Assembly: GCA_017165825.1 (NCBI GenBank)
Contig: CM029372.1
Location: forward strand, 1,680,445-1,744,444
DNA length: 64,000 nt
Direction: 5' to 3'
DNA from: Hepsetus odoe
Taxonomy: Eukaryota > Chordata > Actinopteri > Characiformes > Hepsetidae
The translations under genes were made by a program, and so were the position numbers. Shown here one piece after another: positions 23,301-34,402 of this stretch. Every line of letters starts with the position of its first letter. The first letter of the stretch is position 1. The notes under the pieces were generated by a model that was given only the letters and a program-made list of their open reading frames with translations, searched no databases and was not told the DNA's origin.

Positions 23301-24615
23301 CTATATGTCCCGTCTGTTGTAAGGGCCAAAGTAATGGACTGGGGACATGCTTCGAGTTTCACTGCTCACCCAGGGGTTACTCGCACCCTAGAATTCCTCA
23401 GAAGGCAATTCTGGTGGCCAAGAATGGACCGAGAGGTTCGAGCTCATGTGGCAGCCTGTAGGGTTTGTGCCAGTAATAAGGATCCCAGAGCCAGACCTGC
23501 AGGTCTCTTGCACCCACTGCCAATTCCCAAACGCCCATGGTCACATCTCTCTCTGGATTTTATCACAGGCCTTCCCCCATCTCGTGGTAATACTGTCATC
23601 CTAGTGGTTGTAGATAGGTTCTCGAAAGCAGGCAGGTTCATAGCGCTGCGTAAACTCCCTTCTGCCAAAGAAACGGCAGAGTTGCTACTCCACCATATAG
23701 TCCGCATCCATGGCCTACCTGTGGACATTGTTTCGGACCGGGGTCCTCAGTTCAGTTGCCGGTTTTGGAAGGCCTTTTGTAATTCCTTAGGGGCCACTGC
23801 TAGTCTCTCTTCTGGCTTCCATCCCCAGTCTAATGGCCAGACCGAGAGGGTTAACCAGGACTTGGAGCAGACCCTCCGCTGCCTGGCTTCCGAACCTCCC
23901 TCCTCTTGGGCTGACCAGCTCATATGGGCTGAATACGCTCATAACACCCTCTGGCACTCGTCTTTGGGTATGTCCCCCTTCGAGTGTCAATTCGGTTTTG
24001 CCCCACCTGTGTTCCCGCAACAGGAAGAGGAGGGGGTGGTTCCCTCTGCGGCTCTTTTGGTGCAACGTTGCCGCCGCTCCTGGCTGAAAGCGCGCAAGAG
24101 CCCTTCAGCGTGCTTCTGCGGCCCAGAAGCGGGCGGCTGACAGCAAGCGGCGCCTCGGGCAGTCTTTTAGGCCTGGGCAGATGGTGTGGCTTTCTGCTAA
24201 AGACCTGCCTCTCCGTGTTGAGTCTCGGAAGCTGGCCCCACGGTATGTGGGTCCTTTCAAGGTGCTCCGCAGAATCAACCCGGTTTCGTACCGTTTACGC
24301 CTGCCCAGGTCTATGCGCATCAACCCCACTTTTCATGTGTCCCGCCTCAAGCCCGTGCTTTGTGGCACGCGGGCCCCGGCCCCGGCGCCCCGTCTTATTG
24401 ATGGTGCCCCGGCGTATACGGTCCGTCGATTGTTGAGGGAACGCCGGGTTCGGGGCCGCTCCCAGTTTTTGGTCGATTGGGAGGGTTATGGCCCTGAGGA
24501 GCGTTCGTGGGTCCCTGCCCGTCACATTCTGGACCCTGAGCTCATCAGGTCCTTTCGGCGGGACCGGGCTGCTGGTTTGGGAACGTCCGGTGCCGTTCCT
24601 AGGAGGGGGGGGTCC

Positions 24616-25108
24616 TGTAAGAGCCCTACCCCGACAGGGCACTAGGGGGAGCCAAACCGCTGTTGGGAGACCTGCCAATCAGGCACGGTGATCAACAGTG
24701 ATTTGGTTCACCTGTGCTTGGGCTTATTTAAATGGAGAGAAGCCGAGTCAGAGTTGCTGGGTCGTTGTTTGACTCAGACGGTAACTTGGTAAAGATCCTT
24801 GGGTTTTCTCTCGGGGTCTCCCTGTCTCTCTCGCTTTGTGTTTGCATCAGTTCAGCACCTTCGAGCTTCGGCTTGTTGTGCTGACTGACGCTGCACCCTC
24901 CCTTCCGAGTTTCTCGTTTTTTTTTTTCCCTTTTAGTTTTTTCTATAACATTCCAGCTCAACCGCTCACCCGTTTTTGAGCATTTTGCTTTCTACCCGTT
25001 TTGAGCTTTTGTTTTCTACCTGTTTTTGGGGACTGGCAGCTTCGGGCACTGCATTTGGGTCCAAACCCTGTGTGGCTCCCTGGGTTCAGAGTAGGCCACA
25101 CCGTTACA
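24616..25108 (+). repeat. 3' LTR of the sushi element
   Basis: Same ends as the 5' LTR but 27 bp longer overall, chiefly from a local duplication around GCTTTCTACCCGTTTTGAGC near 24,985-25,020. Confidence 0.92.
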
Positions 25109-25494
25109 AGATGAGTAAAAGTGTGAAGACATTAGCAGTTTAAAAGTCTGATGGCCAGGGGGAAGAAGCTATTTCCCATCCTGGTAGTGGAGGCCCGTAT
25201 GCTGCAGAACCTTTTCCCGGATGGCAGGAGGGAGAAGATTGTGTGGGACGGGTGGGAGGTTTCATCCACAATGCTGGTTACGTTGCGGATGCAGCGAGTG
25301 GTGAAAATGTGCCGAACAGAAGGCAGAGAGACACCAATGATCTTCTCAGCTGTTCTCACTACCCGTTGTAGGGACTTGCGGTCTGAGACGTTGCAGTTCC
25401 TGTACCAGGCAGTAATGCAGCTGCTCAGGATGCTCTCGATGGATCATTTATGTGAGGACTGCTCCTTTGCCTGTTGCTAATTTTGGAGGTCTCG

Positions 25495-26140
25495 TGTCTC
25501 TGATGTTTGTTTTGTGCTGGTCAAGATTTGTGCGCATGTGTTTCCTTTCTATAAGTTCTCTGTGCTCTTACTAGAGAAAACTTCCATCAAAGACTTATCG
25601 TACAAGACATCATGATGAAAGCTCCATGTCTTCAAACAAAGACCACAAGCACACCAAACAAGCTCTCAGCAAGTAAGCCACTTTGCAGATGTATTGTTAG
25701 CATCTGCAACTGTCCATTAGATTATCACCAGTTTCATACTTACCTATGGCATGACATGTCAACACACAGTATGCTGACTTTGAATGTCATCACAGGGGCT
25801 AAATTAAGATTGTGTCATTTTTGTGAGATACAGTAGTGGGGAGGATTATGCTACGTATCAAACTCCAGAAGATACCTCGCACTGGAGGGTAAAAGGGCTA
25901 AAAACAAACAGACAGGCTGGTAATGAAAGTAACTAGTAGAAGCTAGTAACTGGAGGATCCAGCTGAATAAAATAAAACCCCACTAGATTCCAAGGGTGGA
26001 AGTAATTGCTCTATTTATATGGGTCCTTAATTCATTTTATATGTAATTCCTTTTGAATGTAAACTTGTCTGAAGAGTGATGCAACTTTTTTTAAATGGAT
26101 TCTTAGCTACACGCATGACCTATTTCAGGAGCAGCACAGA
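25495..26140. other. Non-coding interval
   Basis: No exon, repeat family or RNA gene recognised. Confidence 0.4.
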
Positions 26141-26143
26141 TGT

Positions 26144-26370
26144 GCAGCGGTGGCCTAGTGGTTAAGGCGTCAGCCACATTATCCGAGGATCAGGGGTTCG
26201 AACCCCTTCCCAGTAGGTTACCCTGAGGTACCCTTGAGCAAGGTGCCGTCCCCATCACTGCTCCCTGGGCGCTTTCAATAGCAGCCCACTGCTGCACGTG
26301 TATGGGTGAAATGCAGAGAGCGAATTTCCCATTGGTGGGATTATAAATAAAGGATTATCATTATTATTAA
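26144..26370 (+). mobile_element. tRNA-derived SINE, best-preserved first-family copy
   Basis: The A-box-like GCAGCGGTGGCCTAGTGG and B box GGGGTTCGAACCCC are intact, followed by the body module and a tail GAATTTCCCATTGGTGGGA, then ATAAAGGATTATC and (ATT)n. The tail matches the LINE 3' end at 9,889. Similar copies with another tail occur at 30,780, 39,790 and 46,998. Confidence 0.88.
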
Positions 26371-26700
26371 GCTCTTCTGATCCTCAAATTCCTCCTCAAA
26401 GAAAGCACTTGGGAACTAGAAACCAGGCATTAGTATAGGTGAAGCAGTGTTTATTTCAGTTCTGCATCAGTAGAGTTTACTTTTCTTCGCTGTTGGCCAC
26501 TTAAAATGTATCGGAGCCCATTTCAAAAACCCCCTTCGCCATTACTTATTGAGCAACACGGCTCCGGGAACTTCAAGTCAATTGCGTTTTACTCCCGCCC
26601 CTTACTGGAAACATCCAACCTCCCAATCGTTCTGTCCCTTCACAGTACCCAAAGTTCGACTGGAGTTTTTCTGTCCTGTGGAAGAAGAGTTGCTTGGAAA

Positions 26701-29700
26701 ATGGCGAAAATAAGTCCGTGTTTTAAGAGGATCTTTGTTTTATGTAACGTCCTTTTTGCGGTAAGTGTTTAAAAGCCTATCTTTAAGGTGTTGCTTGAGA
26801 ATGTCGTTACTGGTGTTTATTTATGAAGTTTGGGCTTTCGGATCACATGAAAGAGGGATGCAGAGGTCAGTCAACGCTGTGAGACTGGTCAAGTGTGAAC
26901 GTGCTGCTCGGATTCAGTAACCTGGTTTGTCGTTGCAGATTCTGGGCGCTGTGATTCTTGGCCTGTGTTTGGTGGTCCAGTTCAGTGTGGAAGAGGTAAG
27001 AGCACATTAAGCTCTACTCTCACTTTTTTTAGATCGACTGGGATCGCTGTGAATGGGGGGCACCGAGATCATGTAAAAGAGTTGAAATGTTTATTAGCCA
27101 GGCTGTGTGTTGAGATTTTTTTTCCCCTCCTTTTTATGAGGAGTATGACAACAAGTTGTTTGTGGTTGTCGTCCTGGGTGTTATCGGATCCATCACCTTC
27201 ATCCTCGCTTTTCTGGGAGCTTATGGCGCCCAGAAGGAGAACAAGAACGTCCTGACTGCAGTAAGATTCGGGTTTTTTGGGCGCCGCTGAAGCAGCAGTG
27301 GGGGGAGGGTGGGAGGATGATTATTTTTTTAAAGCACTGACAGTTAATGTTACTGCATATTTCATTTTCAAAGTATTTGTTCTTTTTTTTCTTCCCTAGT
27401 TTTTCGTCTTGTTGTGTGTGGCCGTTATTATTCTTCTGCGCGCGGCGATTCCATTGGCGATCTCACGTCAGCGGGTATTTTGGATCTTTCCATTCAAATC
27501 GAAAGTAAAACTGTTGCGCGTAAATGCAAAGCTCGCGCGCGATTCAAAGGATTACACACTTTGATCAAACTAATAGAATACCAACTATAATAACAGCACA
27601 GTAATGCTGTGTTGTGAGGAAAACATGGCAATGGCTGTGATGATTTCTTGACTGATCTACACTTAACTGCATTTATCTTCCCTCCCTTCCTCTGTTCTGT
27701 TCTTTTCTCTCTCTCTTTTTTTTATTTAATCAGGTCACCTCCATGGTCAAAAATGAACTAAACAGTCTTGTACCTTTGGACAAATCAAATTCGGGCAATG
27801 GAATTGATTTTATTCAGAAGCAGGTAAATAAAACATGAATTTATGCAACATACATTTTTTGCTATGGTCGTTTTTGAAGATGCTCTGTCTTCTGCAAGTG
27901 GAATGTACAGTCATCATCTTTCTCTCTAAAAGATTAAAGAAAATGAAATCTATCCAATTAAAACATCGGAAACTAAGTCATTAAATGCCGGTAATTCTTG
28001 AAATTCACCATGGCTACAAACTTTTAAGCCATAGTTGACTCACTACCCACACACCAATGTACGACTATTGGTGAATTGCTGCCAGTTTTGATGTGCAAAA
28101 ATTCCTTAATCCCTAATGAAGACTTGCTTATAGTCTGAACATTTTCCTTTTATTTCATTCATTTGACTGCATTCAATTGGATGAGGATGTGGATGCAGCT
28201 AGAATCTTGCCATTGTCTCACTAGATTATGTCTCTTTGGACCAGGCTAAGTGTTGCGGACTCTTTAATGGCTACCGCGACTGGGAAAATGAAGTTCCTGC
28301 TTCCTGTGACTGTGAGAACAAGGAGACTGATCAGTGTGAGAGGATCACGTCTACATCAATTGAGGTGCAGATTAATTTATACTAAAATGATACTAAAAAT
28401 CATACTAAAAATCACCAGCAATTAAAGAAAACATGCTACAATCAAGATATTTTATGATCAACATCTACATTTAGTTTTTTGGTTTGAATTTTTACTAAAG
28501 TATGGACTGCAAGCTTGATCATCCTTTTCAGAGAAAAAAGAAACTGTTTGAAGTTTGTCTGAAACTGTCTGATAATGTTCTTTATGTTTTCTGCAGCTGT
28601 TTAGTTTTGGTTCCACAAACAGGATGGTCTACTCACGGGTGAGATGCCTTTTAACCTCCAGTAGCTCCTACAAATTGTTTGCAAACTTTTAACAATGGTA
28701 TTTTCTCCCCCTGAAACAAGTCATGCGGCTCCCTGATGATGGAGTATTTTGAGATGATACTGAACATCATGCTGGGAGTTCTCTTTGGCCTTGCAGTTTT
28801 GGCTGTAAGTACACAGTAAACTAAAGTTAAGGTTAATGAACTTTGACTAGTGGTCAACTTTAGAATGAGACAACTGGGGCAAAGTCCAGAAAATAATAAC
28901 TGCGTTTGTGGCATTTAGTTGATTGTAGAAGTAAAGATTCACAATAATATTGCAATGATATCAGTATTACCACTTGGTAATTTAAAGTATATAAAATATT
29001 AAATTAGTACATCAGAGAATAAGTTTTATAAGTCACTTTTTTGAGATACTGTATTCACAAATGAGCAGAGCTTGCAGATAGAAAGAATACTTTGAGGGGC
29101 TGATGAAAGAAGAGAACAAGAGAGAATAGAGATTAGATGATGTGAGGATACTGAATCAGGAAGTGCAAGATGGAAGTAAGGGCACCGATTAGGGAGATGA
29201 AGAATGAAACTGCTGTTGGTTCAAATGGTATACCTGTGGAAGCATGGAAGTGTTTGGGAGAGAGCTGTGGAGCTACTAACTAGATTTTTTGACACAGTAG
29301 GATTACATCAAGGATAAGCGTTGAGCCTGTTCTTGTTTGCAATGGACAAGTTGATGGTCGAGGTTAGACAGGAGTACATGTGGACTATTAATAGTTGCTC
29401 TAGAGAGGAGAGGAATGAATGTGAGTAAGACAAAGACAGAATACATGAGTGTGAATGAAAGGGAGGAAAGTTGAGTGGTTAGAATGCATGGAGTTGAGGT
29501 GATAAAGGTAAAGGGATTTAAATACTTGGGATCAGCCATTAAGACTAACGGTGAGTGCAGAAGAGATTTCAGGCAGATTGGAATAGGTGGAGACGTGTGG
29601 CAGGTGTGATCTGTAAAAGGCGAGAGGAGAGTGAAAGGGAAGGTTTACAAGAAAGTAGTAAGACAAACTATGTTATATGGGTTGGAGACCATGGACCTGT

Positions 29701-29986
29701 TAAAAAGACAGGCTGCAGAGCCGGAGGTGGCAGAGTTAAAGATGTTAAGATAAGTCCACTTCAGTGAGAATTAGGATTTCAGTAGCTGAAAGTACCATGG
29801 GTTTTGCAAGTGGGACATAAACATGGATATCTTCAACTCAAAATTTTTTGCCCTCTTCCACTCTCTCTGCAGATTTTGGGCTGTGTGATGTCCCTTGCAA
29901 TGGTTATCCGTATCACTGCAATGCCTCTCAACACTGCATTCAGCCTTCATCCACCAAAGTACTCTGAGCTCATCACAACTGCTTAG
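26701..29986 (+). CDS. tspan8: Tetraspanin-8-like membrane protein
   Basis: Nine coding exons with GT-AG introns, all between codons: 26701-26760, 26939-26995, 27141-27260, 27400-27474, 27734-27823, 28245-28364, 28597-28638, 28721-28804 and 29873-29986, giving 253 codons and a TAG. Membrane segments are at about residues 10-33, 45-70, 77-103 and 189-222. The large extracellular loop starts after the third and holds the family CCG motif (KCCGLFNG, bases 28,251-28,259), DW, the Cys pair of CDCEN and a final Cys-Gly. Tetraspanins organise integrins and other receptors in membrane microdomains. The CCG context and human 12q21 synteny with RAB21 favour TSPAN8; a sister such as CD9-like is less likely. 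Intron 8 carries an RTE fragment. The ATG is the only one in exon 1 frame. Exon 3 has a GAGGAG tandem acceptor. Confidence 0.88.
29095..29765 (+). mobile_element. RTE-type LINE copy C in tspan8 intron 8
   Basis: Forward-strand motifs MKNETAVGSNGIPVEAWKCL, then a jump to LHQG-type RT sequence and KTEYMSVNEREE, show a heavily deleted RTE copy in the same orientation as the host gene. Confidence 0.75.
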
Positions 29987-30265
29987 TAAATGCACTTTAC
30001 TCTCTGAGTTGCATTTGCTTTAAAAATATTTAGCCCAACTTAATTGGAGGCTCACAAAGATAACGAATTGCACTTATGTTTTCTTCTGATACTGAACAGT
30101 CACTGTCATTTTCAGCATTTCTTTCCTAAAGGCATTGAAGCAAAACTGCTTTTTTTTTTCTTTAAAATGTTCTTTTTTTTTTAATTTTTTTTACTTTTTT
30201 TTTTTTTTACATTTAATAAATATCAGTGAATGTTATGGATGACTGTTGCTTTACTGTCTGTGAAT

Positions 30266-30271
30266 AATAAA
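30266..30271 (+). terminator. Candidate tspan8 poly(A) signal
   Basis: AATAAA 280 bp after the tspan8 stop codon; an additional AATAAA lies at 30,215. The 3' untranslated region between them is T-rich. Confidence 0.55.
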
Positions 30272-30779
30272 CTGTTCTTTTCTCTTCACTGTGTCTCACA
30301 AAGAATGTGCCACTTACAACATGATAGAGGAGGTGGAGTATTTCACAAAGCTGTACTTTTTTTTTTTTTCCCCCAATTCACAAGATTTCTTAAATCCAAA
30401 TCAACAGCTGACCAACAAAAGAGCTGATGTTCCTTTCACAATGTGCTTAAGCTATCTGGTGAATTGATAAATCCTGCACAGGAAAACACTGTTGTAGCAG
30501 AGAAAACTGTCCATCATTTCATCCCACCTTTGAGGTGCAAGATATTATATAAAGGTATTTTTTACTGTATTTTGTGGATGTATTAACATTTGTAGCTAAT
30601 ACGAGTCTAGCTGTTACCTTAAGTCTCCTGCTGCATTACTGGCAAGTTAAAGGCGGTTTTGGACAAAAAGCAACTGTTGAAAATTGTATAAAATTTTTTT
30701 GCTGTTCTGTGAAAAACCCTCTCTGCTTGGTAAGTCTAGCTCATGCTGAAAGGCATTTGTTAAAACACAAAACAGAACA

Positions 30780-30970
30780 GGGGCAGTAGAGGCCTAGTGT
30801 TTAGAGACTGGGCCCTAAGTTCGGAAGGTCATGGTTTTGAATCCCAGATGGTTGCCCTGAGGTACCCTTGAGCAAGGTACTGCCTCCATCACTGCTCCAT
30901 GGGTGCTTTAAATAGCTGCCACCTGCTACACGGTGTGTATGAGTTTAAAGCAGACATTCGCTTAAAAAGA
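30780..30970 (+). mobile_element. First-family SINE, diverged
   Basis: Matches the head and body of the SINE at 26,144 (GAGGCCTAGTGTTTAGAGAC, then GCCCTGAGGTACCCTTGAGC); the tail is lost. Confidence 0.75.
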
Positions 30971-30974
30971 AAAC

Positions 30975-32870
30975 AAAGAAAGAGAAAAACAGAGAACAAA
31001 GGCTGTTTGAATAGTTGCCACAATATCACTGTAAGCCAGCCTTGGTGGAGTTAAAAAGAGCTCAATTCCACTTTTTTTCCACACAAACATCTGCGAAATA
31101 AAACGATTGAAATGGGAATAAAGCACATCACAGTGCGCTCCTGTGAAAGCTGTTCAAGTGAACGAAGATAATTATGACGTAGTTTCCTCACATTATGTGA
31201 CGTGCTGCTTTTTCCGCACCTGGATTATGTGTTTGGTGCGAGAAGTATCTTAAAAACATTTTTTTAAGTTTGTCAAATCCGTCAGCAAGCCAGCTGGTGG
31301 TTTGTTTGATTTTTTTTTTTTGTTTCCTTTTATTAAGTATAAAAGATACTTCATGACCTGGGGAAAAGCAATGCTTTTGTGTGCGGTTTAGTGTGAAAGT
31401 GTGCGGTTTGGGAAGCAGCACAGGTTTCACTTTTTGAAGAAATGCCCCGCCCTCTGCTGATATGGGGAGTTTAATCAGTCCTGTGGCTGACCACTCTCCT
31501 CTACTCACTAACTCATTTTCTGACCCGATTGTTCTGATTAGGGTTGCAGGTGGTGCTGGAGTCTATCCTAGGACGAAAGGCTGGGAAAAACCCTGGACAG
31601 GTCGCCAATCCATCACAGGGCGCGTGCACACACACACTTAGGGGGCAATTTAGCATCTCCGATCCAACTCTAGCCCCACTTTCTATCTGTCTTTAAAATT
31701 TGCAGGTATGTATCAGGATCCAGATTTTATCAATGACACCAATCTGTCCTGGACCAGATGCAAGTAGCTTCACTGAACTGATCTGAACTGTGTATGGTTA
31801 AATGAAGAGAATGCATTGCATTGTGTTTGACAATGGTAGTCACTTTCACTTTACACAATTGTAAAAAGAGCTATAGAAATAAAACTGACTTGAACTGACT
31901 GGCTTCACTTGACCATTGCCATGAAGGGTTGTACTTGGACTGCAACAGTGTTTAAGAATTTAAGTAAGAGTCACATGTTTACCAGGGGTCAAGGCTTCCC
32001 AGCAATTGCCAATCAAGTGAGGTCAAAACTATACAGGCTAGTATTTGCTCCGAACATGTATCAGTGAGCCTTTGGGCTGGGACATCTTTTAGGTAGGTAC
32101 CACTGTATACAGGAAACACTCTCCAGAAATGTGCTATTTTTAAGTGACCTGGCCCAATCTTCTAGACATTAGTTTGGTTCTTGCCTAAGCCATATTTTTG
32201 TTTGTCCATTCTTCCTGCTTCCAACATGACAAGAGCTGATTGTTCACACCTGTCTCTAAAATATCCTCCTCTCTCACAGATACCACTGTAATTGGATAAT
32301 CAATATTATTTATTTCACCTGTCAGATTTTTTTAGTTCACACCCTTCACACCCTATTTATACAATAATATAATTCTTTAAATATAATTCTTTAAAGCAGC
32401 AGTTCTTCAATCATCCACAATTTTGCATGCTTTCAAAACATGAAGAGTCAGACCTGCTTGGGGTGGGCCCACCTGTCTGAGAGCAACTGCTTTGAAGACA
32501 AACCTCTTACAATGGTTTTATTTAACATCAAAAAAGGTTCCAATAATGTTGCAAGACTTTTGGGGTTATCATACAATAATCCTTCTTGGTGCACAAACTT
32601 AATTAAAAATACTTATAAAATGAATTTTGTTCAGATACTGAAGACTGAAATCCTTGTCAAAAATATAAAAATTTCAGTGTCAGACTAGTCTCTTAACATT
32701 ACTGTACTTTTTTAAACTACTGTTTTAGGGTATTATAATAACTATTACAAAACAGACATTTTAGTAAAACACATTTAGTAAAAAAAAAAAAAAAATTAGT
32801 TTTAAAAAAAGTGCTTCTCTCATAACTTATTCATTTTCCAATCATTCAACTATGTTACAACTTTCAAAAC
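30975..32870. other. Intergenic DNA between tspan8 and rab21 with repeat pieces
   Basis: Contains a reverse third-type SINE tail at 31,500-31,660 (GGACAGGTCGCCAATCCATC) and an L2-type LINE tail at about 31,840-31,905 (GAGCTATAGAAATAAAACTG, then a GAACTGACT repeat). No gene is seen in the rest. Confidence 0.5.
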
Positions 32871-32873
32871 CAA

Positions 32874-33680
32874 CAGCTGCTTAGAAAAATATTCAGACCC
32901 CTCAGAGATCATTGAAATGTTGTATTTCAAATAATACATACATATTTATCAATAAATGCACCAGTTGCATGCAAACGTTTTAGTGGGTATTTCACAAAGC
33001 ATATTTTAGTTAGTAGGGTATATATTTATTTGAGACAAAAATCAAAACTGTTCTAAAGCAATATCCTTTACCCTTATTTTAATAATAATAATGAAAAAAA
33101 AATCTTCATGAAATACCCTCCAATTTAAGCATCATGACATGCTGTTGGTTGCAGAAGTACTCAGACCCAAGTGCCCTGTTGCCTTTAACACAGGCTAAAA
33201 AAAAGCATTGTATATCCAGCATGGCCAGTTAATCTGGACATTGATTATAAAGACATTTTGTATTCAAAAAAAGTGATTAACCCCATTTCACTACGGTCTT
33301 AGGGTATGAAATAAAAGTTTAATGAACACACAAATGCATTTAGGAATGAAATTATTTATGAAACTAACTTCCTTCAACTACATAAGCACAATACAGTTCA
33401 CTTCAGTAAATTGGGACATGTCCTCCAATAAAACAATCCACAAAAATCCACATCCAAAAAAAAAAAAAAAATGTTTTAAAATACAAACAAGCCAAATTAT
33501 GGTATTTTAAGTTTCTAATTAAACAGACTTTATTTCTCACTCCCATTAATGCATTGTGAACACATGAGCATGGATTTTATGGAGAGGGGGGGAGGGAAAG
33601 AAAGGAGAAAAAAAAAAAAAAAAACCCTGTGCCAAGCTTTGAAAACTGTATAAAGGTCTGAATACTTTTGCAAGCAGCTG
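32874..33680. mobile_element. Non-autonomous Tc1-like element with terminal inverted repeats
   Basis: The left end CAGCTGCTTAGAAAAATATT and right end (reverse complement CAGCTGCTTGCAAAAGTATT) match at 18 of 20 bases and continue with CAGAC on both sides. A TA follows the right end. The interior is AT-rich without a transposase frame. It lies downstream of rab21. Confidence 0.7.
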
Positions 33681-34083
33681 TATGATTTCCAAATAAGTTG
33701 TAAAAGCAGATAAAATATTCATTATGTATAGTACATTTTCTCTCTTTTGTTGTACATACAAGCCCAAAAACGAGTAGAGAGCATGTTTAATAAAAGTTCT
33801 GATTAGTGATGAATCAAGGGGGAAAAAACAGTAAGGATTTTTTTTTTGTAAGGAAAACAGAAAAACAGAAAAACAGAAGAGCGCTCACAAATTACCACAA
33901 TTACAGATGACTTCAGATTTCAGTGTATATGTTTAAGTTATTAAATAATTATCTTTCAACTAAAAGAAAATGATGTTTTCACAGAAATCAACCCATCATG
34001 TACAACATCCTTGCAAAAGAGAAAAGCCTGAAAAAAGCCTCCATGGACAGTGTGCTGTTAATGAGCCAGAGAGAAAGAAAGAG

Positions 34084-34118
<35 letters not shown>

Positions 34119-34300
34119 AAGAAGGGCAGGGGGTAGCCTTTGGCATCAGACTGCCAGGTCAGCACTAACTGACAAGGTCCACTGGCTTCTGGGGCTTCCC
34201 AGCTTTTCAAATGGTTGGGCCACTGAGAAACACACCTGTTGAAGTGATTTACTTCTCCAAACTTACAACCGATGGAGGATGAAGAAAGGCAGTTTTATGT

Positions 34301-34398
34301 AGAGAGAATGAGAGAGAGAGAGAATGAGAGAGAGAGAGAGAGAGAGAGAGCAAACGAGAGAACGAGAGAGAGAGAGAGAGAAAACGAGAGAGAGAGCG
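34301..34398. repeat. (GA)n tract directly after the rab21 stop codon
   Basis: GA repeats with GAAC/GAAT interruptions start within about 5 bp of the rab21 stop, so they form a (CU)n tract at the head of its 3' untranslated region. A short (TG)n lies at 34,088-34,111. Confidence 0.85.
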
Positions 34399-34402
34399 CG
34401 CT

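Larger units (their letters stand above)
19911..25108 (+). mobile_element. Full-length Ty3/gypsy chromo-element of the Tf1/sushi group
   Basis: The element has LTRs of 466 and 493 bp, a polypurine tract (AGGAGGGGGGG, 24,601) and a 5-bp duplication AGATG (19,906-19,910; 25,109-25,113). The order is gag (from 20,393), zinc knuckle CX2CX4HX4C (21,232-21,273), protease DSG (21,403), RT with YLDD (22,348), RNase H (DAS near 22,800), integrase with HHCC and D,D,E regions (23,340-24,000), and a C-terminal chromodomain (24,415-24,535), which typically directs integration to marked chromatin. No envelope gene is present. Reading is interrupted by a TGA at 20,630, a TAA at 21,005, a frame change before 21,118, a stop at 22,630 and frame changes near 22,870 and 24,130, so this copy is inactive although its LTRs are nearly identical. 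Confidence 0.93.
19572..25490 (-). mobile_element. Rex1/CR1-like LINE 3' end, split by the sushi element
   Basis: Two pieces, 19,572-19,910 and 25,109-25,490, form one reverse-strand LINE 3' end. The right piece encodes the RT C-terminus (RTAEKIIGVSLPSVRHI, then SLLPSGKRFCSIRAST and FFPLAIRLLN before a stop). The left piece is the 3' untranslated region ending in (ACTTG)n. The sequence AGATG at the junction is duplicated by the sushi insertion. Confidence 0.8.

Noticed and set aside
20393..24645. Possible domesticated sushi gene (such as the mammalian Mart/PEG10 type)
   Set aside because: The frames carry stops and shifts, both LTRs and the target duplication are present, and the LTRs are nearly identical, so it is a recent, unselected element.
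26144..26240. tRNA gene suggested by A- and B-box matches
   Set aside because: The body, LINE-like tail and multiple diverged copies show it is a SINE; the anticodon arm does not fold convincingly by eye.
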